A stretch of DNA of 64,000 bases from CADEDH01 sp965263455 (GTDB taxonomy: Bacteria > Actinomycetota > Acidimicrobiia > Acidimicrobiales > SZUA-35). The stretch lies in contig CBDHHN010000004.1 of assembly GCA_965263455.1 (NCBI GenBank), positions 3,224,001 through 3,288,000 on the forward strand, read 5' to 3'. Shown piece after piece: positions 59,988 through 64,000 of this stretch (position 1 is the stretch's first letter; each line of letters starts with the position of its first letter). The notes under the pieces were generated by a model. It made no database searches. It was not told the DNA's origin and saw nothing but the letters and a program-made list of their open reading frames with translations. The translations under genes were made by a program, and so were the position numbers.

Positions 59988-60013
59988 ATCGATCGTCGAC
60001 GGGCGGTTGCCGG

Positions 60014-62071
60014 TCAGGGCGTCGGCCCGTCGACCGGTGGGACGGGCCAGGTCCGATCCGGTTCGGGGGCCGGTTCGGCCTCCGGGTCGGAGGCGGCGTC
60101 CGGTTCGGGTTCGGGCCCCAGGCTGCGGGTGGCCAAGCCGTCGGCGTTCGTGGTGAGGTCGATCACGGCGTTGGCGTCGGGCCCAGGGTCGCCGTTGTCG
60201 GCTGGGGCCACCGGTTCGGTGCGCACGCCCGGGCCCGGGTCGACCGTGGGCTCGACGGGGATCACCGGGTCGGGCCCGATGCCAGCGGTCGGGTCGGGAT
60301 GGGCGACAGCGTGGTCGGTCGACCGGTCGAGGGCGAAATCGACAGCGTGGTCGACAGCGTGGTCGGTCGACCGGTCGACGCTTGAGGGCACGGGCCCCAG
60401 GGCGATCGGGGTCGGCCCGGGTTCGGCCGCCTCGTGGGGCCCGGGTTCGCCGACGGGGCCGGGGGCGTCGACGGACGGCTGGTCGTTGTCGGCGTCGGTT
60501 GCGGCCGAGGCTGGTTCGGGGGTCGGCATCGGGGCCGTGTAGCGAATGGGTGGGGGGAACGGGTTGGTACCGGACGAGGGCGGAGCATGCTCGGCGGCAA
60601 TCGGCGCCACCGGGTCGGGTGCCACCGGCTCGGGTGCCACCGGCTCGGGGACCGAGGCCGTTGTCACCTTCCCGGGCGTGGCCGCCACCTCGTCGGGCCC
60701 TGCCGCCGGGTCGGGGGCCGGGGCCTGCTCGGTCACGGCCGGAGGCGTCGGCCCGGAGTCCGGGGCCGGCTCGGCATCCGGCGTGCCCGTGCCGTTGCCT
60801 TCGCCTTCGCCCCCGAGCCAGGAGTCGAGGACGGCCCGCTCATCGGGTCCGAGCCGGTTGCCGCTGGCTTCGAAGGTGTCGACGATCGAGTTGCGGAAGG
60901 CCCGGGCGATGGTCGGCCCATCCGGTGGGGGCGTGGCCGAGAGGTTCACGCCGGCGCGCATCACCCCCTGCACGATGTAGCTGGCGGGCGTGCGGCCGAC
61001 CGGGGTGGCGGTGTCCTTCAGCTCGTCCCGGATCCAGGCGGTGCAGGCCGTGAGATTGAACGGTTCGGTGGCCAGATACTTGGCCAGGGTGGCGAAGGCG
61101 GCCGGCCACGTGGCCGTGGGCAGGCGAGGCAGATCGGTCACGGAGCGGATATCGGCGATGGCGGCCGGGAGGTCCGTCCCGGCGGGCGGCGTCGATGCCG
61201 GACCGCCCTTGGCCGCCGGAGCCGGAGTGGGGACGGCGACGATGTCGGGGCGGTCGTGGCGCTCCTCATCCCACACGAAACCCGCTTCGACGATGACCGG
61301 CGGCTCGGCCCAGGAACGGATGAAAGCGCTCAGGCTGCCGTGGCCGAACCACGACGTCTGTTCGACGTCGCCCCCGACCGAGCCCCGGATCCGGTTGCCC
61401 AGACTCGACAGATTCAGCGCGCCGGTGGCGTTGGCGATCTCACGGACGATCAGGCGTTGGGCGGTGTCGCCCTGGTCCGGCTCGTTCCCGGTCGCCTCCG
61501 AGGCTGCTCCGGCCAAGGTCCCGCTGACGATCTCGATCAGTTCCTCGGGTCCGATGACGTCATCGGCCACGCTTCGATAGGCCGGTGAGGCGTCGCCCGC
61601 GGTCATGATCAGGACCCGTAGATCCCGGGCCCGCAACACCTGGAGCAGGGGGGTGAAGTCGGCATCGCTCGACGCGATGACGACCTCGTCCAGCGGGTGG
61701 CCCGACTCCAGGCTGGCGAGGACGTCGATCACGATCCGGATATCGGCCGCGTTCTTCTGCCGGGTGGTCAGGGAGGGGCAGTCGATGACCTCGAACCCGG
61801 CCCTGGTCAGGTTGGGGCGAAACTTCTGCAGGTACAGATACCCGCTGTCGTTGCCCAACTCCTTGTCTCGCACGGTGCCCGCCGGATTGAGATAGGCCCG
61901 ACACTGCAGGAATCGGCGCTGGCGGTTGTTGCCCAGGCCGTGAAGGCTCAGTGAGTCGAGCCACTGGCCGGGCTGTTGAGCGAAGGTCAGTCCCGACTGC
62001 CGGTCGAGGTCCATGAGCCCGGCGAAGATGTTGTCGAAGTCGAGGAAGAGCGCCGATCGCAGCTGGTCCAC
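60014..62071 (-). CDS. NYN-domain protein with OST-HTH-like domain and Pro/Asp-rich tail
   Basis: 685 residues. Residues 1-175 are an NYN (PIN-like) ribonuclease domain with acidic site residues in ALFLDFDNIFAG, NAADIRIVIDVLASLE and EVVIASSDADFTPLLQVLRA. Residues about 200-270 look like an OST-HTH/LOTUS RNA-binding module (LNLSSLGNRIRGSVGGDVEQ). Residues about 340-420 form a helical domain. Residues about 430-685 are a low-complexity tail with repeats PEPVAPEPVAPDPVAP and STDHAV. NYN proteins act on RNA, and the substrate here is unknown. GTG 62071 has AAAGGGG 7 nt upstream. Confidence 0.85.
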   Translation of the reverse strand: MDQLRSALFLDFDNIFAGLMDLDRQSGLTFAQQPGQWLDSLSLHGLGNNRQRRFLQCRAYLNPAGTVRDKELGNDSGYLYLQKFRPNLTRAGFEVIDCPSLTTRQKNAADIRIVIDVLASLESGHPLDEVVIASSDADFTPLLQVLRARDLRVLIMTAGDASPAYRSVADDVIGPEELIEIVSGTLAGAASEATGNEPDQGDTAQRLIVREIANATGALNLSSLGNRIRGSVGGDVEQTSWFGHGSLSAFIRSWAEPPVIVEAGFVWDEERHDRPDIVAVPTPAPAAKGGPASTPPAGTDLPAAIADIRSVTDLPRLPTATWPAAFATLAKYLATEPFNLTACTAWIRDELKDTATPVGRTPASYIVQGVMRAGVNLSATPPPDGPTIARAFRNSIVDTFEASGNRLGPDERAVLDSWLGGEGEGNGTGTPDAEPAPDSGPTPPAVTEQAPAPDPAAGPDEVAATPGKVTTASVPEPVAPEPVAPDPVAPIAAEHAPPSSGTNPFPPPIRYTAPMPTPEPASAATDADNDQPSVDAPGPVGEPGPHEAAEPGPTPIALGPVPSSVDRSTDHAVDHAVDFALDRSTDHAVAHPDPTAGIGPDPVIPVEPTVDPGPGVRTEPVAPADNGDPGPDANAVIDLTTNADGLATRSLGPEPEPDAASDPEAEPAPEPDRTWPVPPVDGPTP
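60303..60378 (-). repeat. 28-bp repeat in the NYN gene tail
   Basis: A near-identical 28-bp unit (GACAGCGTGGTCGGTCGACC...) occurs at 60303-60330 and 60351-60378, with a partial copy between. It encodes repeated DRSTDHAV. Confidence 0.75.
60606..60650 (-). repeat. 15-bp tandem repeat in the NYN gene tail
   Basis: Three units of GCCACCGGCTCGGGT with single-base differences, encoding the Pro-Val-Ala-Pro-Glu/Asp repeat. Confidence 0.8.
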
Positions 62072-62185
62072 AGTTGCCCCTTTCGTCCGCGGTGCGCCCC
62101 CAGGGGAGCCGCGGAGGGCAACCATCCCGCAACCGGTCCGGACCGGCCCCGGTTCGGCGCGGGATCGGTCGGTCCCGAGCGGCGG

Positions 62186-63247
62186 TCAGCGGTTGGGGCC
62201 CCGCTCCATCGACACCGGCTGCCACCGCTCCAGTTCGACCCGGGGGAGCACCGTGGGGTTGACGCAGGCCATGGGCCAGCGACCCTTGAGCACGAGGGCG
62301 ATCTCCCGGGCGGCCCGGGTCTCGGATGCGGCCCGCATCATCGACGAGGCCGAAGCCACGTGGGAGGTGATGATCACGTCGTCGAGGTGGAACAGGGGGT
62401 CGTCGAGATCGGGAGGTTCCGCCTCCAGCACGTCGAGGGCGGCGCCGCCGATCGAACCGGAGCGGATGGCCTCGGCCAGGGCGGCCCCGTCGACGGTGCC
62501 GCCCCGGCTGGTGTTGATGAGGATGGCCGTCTCCTTCATCCGCTCCAGCTGCGCGGCCCCGATCAGGTGATGGGTCTCGGCGTTGAGGGCCGAGTGGACC
62601 GATACGAAGTCCGACCGTTCCAGGAGTTCGTCCAGGGTCAGCACCGGCTCGACGTCCTCGGCCACCATCCGCAACGACGACACGTAGGGGTCGTGGGCGA
62701 TGACGTTGAGCCCGAAGGCCTTGGCCCGTCGGGCCACCAGCGTGGCCACGTTGCCGAACGCGACCAGCCCCAGGGTCTGGCCCCGCAGGGGCGGGTAGTT
62801 GTTGAGCAGGGGGCGGCTGTTGTGCCACTCGCCCTCGGTCCGGGCCATGCCCTCGATGCGGCGGAACCGCCGCCAGCCGGTGAGAAGCAGCATCAGCGTG
62901 TGGTCGGCCACCTCCTCGATGAAGGCGTCGGGGGCGTTGGTGACCACGATCCCGTGCTCGGTGGCGGCCTCGACGTCGACCATGTCGACGCCGACCGAGG
63001 CCAGGCCGATGACGGTGCAGCGCTCCAGCCCCTCCATGACCTCCCGGGTGATCCGCACCCCCCAGGTCGTCATCAGGGCGTCGGCGTCACGGGCCCCCTC
63101 GATCAGGGCCTCGGTGGTGGTGGCCCGCACCTCGGTCACCTCGGCGATGTCCCCCAGGATGGCCAACTGCCGCTGGTACCGCTTGTCGACCGAACCCGGC
63201 CGGAGCATGGGGGGCAGGGGAGCGACGATCTGCTTCTTGTCGGCCAC
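62186..63247 (-). CDS. D-isomer specific 2-hydroxyacid dehydrogenase
   Basis: 353 residues, PGDH/formate-dehydrogenase-like fold. Catalytic Arg in ILINTSRGGTVDGAALAEAI, Glu in LDVLEAEPPD, and His in IITSHVASASSMM are present. The nucleotide-binding loop reads LGLVAFGNVATLVARRAKAF, where the first glycine of GxGxxG is Ala, a variant seen in some distant family members. The substrate is not determined. GTG 63247 has GAGGAG 7 nt upstream. Confidence 0.88.
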   Translation of the reverse strand: MADKKQIVAPLPPMLRPGSVDKRYQRQLAILGDIAEVTEVRATTTEALIEGARDADALMTTWGVRITREVMEGLERCTVIGLASVGVDMVDVEAATEHGIVVTNAPDAFIEEVADHTLMLLLTGWRRFRRIEGMARTEGEWHNSRPLLNNYPPLRGQTLGLVAFGNVATLVARRAKAFGLNVIAHDPYVSSLRMVAEDVEPVLTLDELLERSDFVSVHSALNAETHHLIGAAQLERMKETAILINTSRGGTVDGAALAEAIRSGSIGGAALDVLEAEPPDLDDPLFHLDDVIITSHVASASSMMRAASETRAAREIALVLKGRWPMACVNPTVLPRVELERWQPVSMERGPNR

Positions 63248-63299
63248 GGTTGGCTCCTCGATGGACGCGAGTGGGACTGAGCGTCTGAGGCTAGAGCGT

Positions 63300-63319
63300 G
63301 ACGGGCCCTGGGGCCCGTC
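63300..63319 (-). terminator. Hairpin after aspS
   Basis: GACGGGCCC and GGGCCCGTC separated by 2 nt form a compact hairpin 17 nt after the aspS stop on the minus strand. No T-tract follows. Confidence 0.45.
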
Positions 63320-63336
63320 CACGGCCGGAGGGTGGC

Positions 63337-64000
63337 CTACTCCTCCGGCTCGGGCAGGACCGACCGGATGTGGAGTTCGACCTTCTGGGCCTCGGCGACC
63401 TCGCTCGGCGCCCCCATCAGCAGATCCTGACCCCCGACCGTCATGGGGAACGGGATGACGTCGCGGATCAAGGTCTCGCCCGTGAGCAACATCAGGATCC
63501 GGTCGATGCCGGGGGCGATGCCGGCGTGGGGTGGGGCCCCGTACTGGAAGGCGTTGAGCAGGGCCGGGAACCGGTTCTCGACCTCGTCCGGCGGGTACCC
63601 GGCGATCTCGAACGCCTTGAGCATGATCTCCGGGTCGTGGTTCCGGACCGCCCCTGACGACAGCTCGTAGCCGTTGCAGACCAGGTCGTACTGGTGGGCC
63701 AGCACGTCGAGCGGGTCCTGATCGAGCAGGGCCTTCATCTCGCCCTGGGGCATCGAGAACGGGTTGTGGCTGAACTCGACCCGGCCCTCGTCGTCGAGTT
63801 CGAACATCGGATAGTCGACGATCCAGCAGAACCGGAAGACGTCGGACTCCAACAGGTCGAGACGGGAGCCCAGCTCGTTGCGGACGTGACCGGCCAGCGA
63901 GACGGCCTGGGCCTCGGGCCCGGCCAGGAACACGATGGCGTCGTCGGGCGACAACCCGGCCCGGGACCGCATGGCGTCGGCGTCGGCCTCGGTCAGGAAC
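63337..64000 (-). CDS. aspS: Aspartyl-tRNA synthetase, C-terminal part
   Basis: The last about 221 residues of AspRS; the 5' part lies beyond the right edge. The bacterial-type GAD insertion region (FLTEADADAMRSRAGLSPDD) is followed by class II catalytic segments: FCWIVDYPMFELDDEGRVEF, FSHNPFSMPQGEMKALL, NGYELSSGAVRNHDPEIM and motif 3 GIAPGIDRILMLLTG. It charges tRNA-Asp (or tRNA-Asp/Asn in non-discriminating forms). The end is TAG at 63337. Confidence 0.95.
   Translation of the reverse strand, partial: FLTEADADAMRSRAGLSPDDAIVFLAGPEAQAVSLAGHVRNELGSRLDLLESDVFRFCWIVDYPMFELDDEGRVEFSHNPFSMPQGEMKALLDQDPLDVLAHQYDLVCNGYELSSGAVRNHDPEIMLKAFEIAGYPPDEVENRFPALLNAFQYGAPPHAGIAPGIDRILMLLTGETLIRDVIPFPMTVGGQDLLMGAPSEVAEAQKVELHIRSVLPEPEE

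Overview
This is about 64 kb of very GC-rich DNA, roughly 70% by eye, densely packed with genes. Its content points to a free-living actinobacterium, most likely class Acidimicrobiia. The indicators are a RegX3-type two-component system, a DUF2342 metalloprotease, a UPF0182 membrane protein, a DivIVA-domain protein, several F420/FMN luciferase-like oxidoreductases, frequent GTG starts, 4-bp GTGA/ATGA gene overlaps, and many genes with a TANNNT -10 box only 6-8 nt before the start codon (leaderless transcription). The taxonomy is inferred from gene content, not measured.

Region by region: 0-5.4 kb holds a two-component system (5' end cut by the window), an MFS protein, a metalloprotease and an NAD-dependent epimerase. 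5.4-12.5 kb holds a catalytically dead PDZ/trypsin-like membrane protein, moaE, a HEAT-repeat protein, two small proteins of unknown function, a PDZ-Lon membrane protease and a large DivIVA-domain coiled-coil protein. 12.6-20.2 kb holds a UPF0182 protein, msrA and a 1274-residue BTAD/ATPase/TPR/HTH regulator. 20.2-21.0 kb is an unusual mostly non-coding stretch: a candidate promoter with a perfect palindrome, a 38-codon secreted-peptide gene and a chain of strong inverted repeats. 21-23.5 kb holds a methyltransferase-DUF952 fusion and tRNA-fMet, which is the target of a miniature integrated element of about 1 kb bounded by 47-nt repeats, followed by a decayed CoA-transferase fragment.

23.5-38.7 kb is a catabolic or detoxification region: three luciferase-like oxidoreductases, acyl-CoA ligase, SDR, M20 peptidase, SRPBCC protein, nitronate monooxygenase-like protein, sulfatase, and TetR, AraC and HxlR regulators. 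38.7-45.8 kb contains small unknown proteins and a signalling cluster. In that cluster an AurF-like diiron protein is translationally coupled to a soluble histidine kinase and faces an operon of a membrane histidine kinase, a REC-HDOD protein and a REC protein with a degenerate HD-GYP domain.

45.9-58.4 kb holds pobA plus an FAH-family hydrolase, acyl-CoA dehydrogenase, methyltransferase, LuxR-type regulator, cydAB, an enoyl-CoA hydratase-like protein, cytochrome P450, SDR and a nitroreductase. 58.5-64 kb holds a HAD 5'-nucleotidase-like protein, an NYN-domain protein with a long Pro/Asp-rich tail, a 2-hydroxyacid dehydrogenase and the 3' part of aspS, which runs off the window.

I see no rRNA, CRISPR array or intact transposase. 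The most promising candidates for undescribed biology are the peptide plus structured non-coding region beside the large regulator (20.2-20.9 kb), the mini-element in tRNA-fMet (22.1-23.1 kb), the diiron/histidine-kinase/HDOD cluster (40.0-45.8 kb), and the DivIVA protein ending in a phage-head-like cysteine motif (10.4-12.5 kb).
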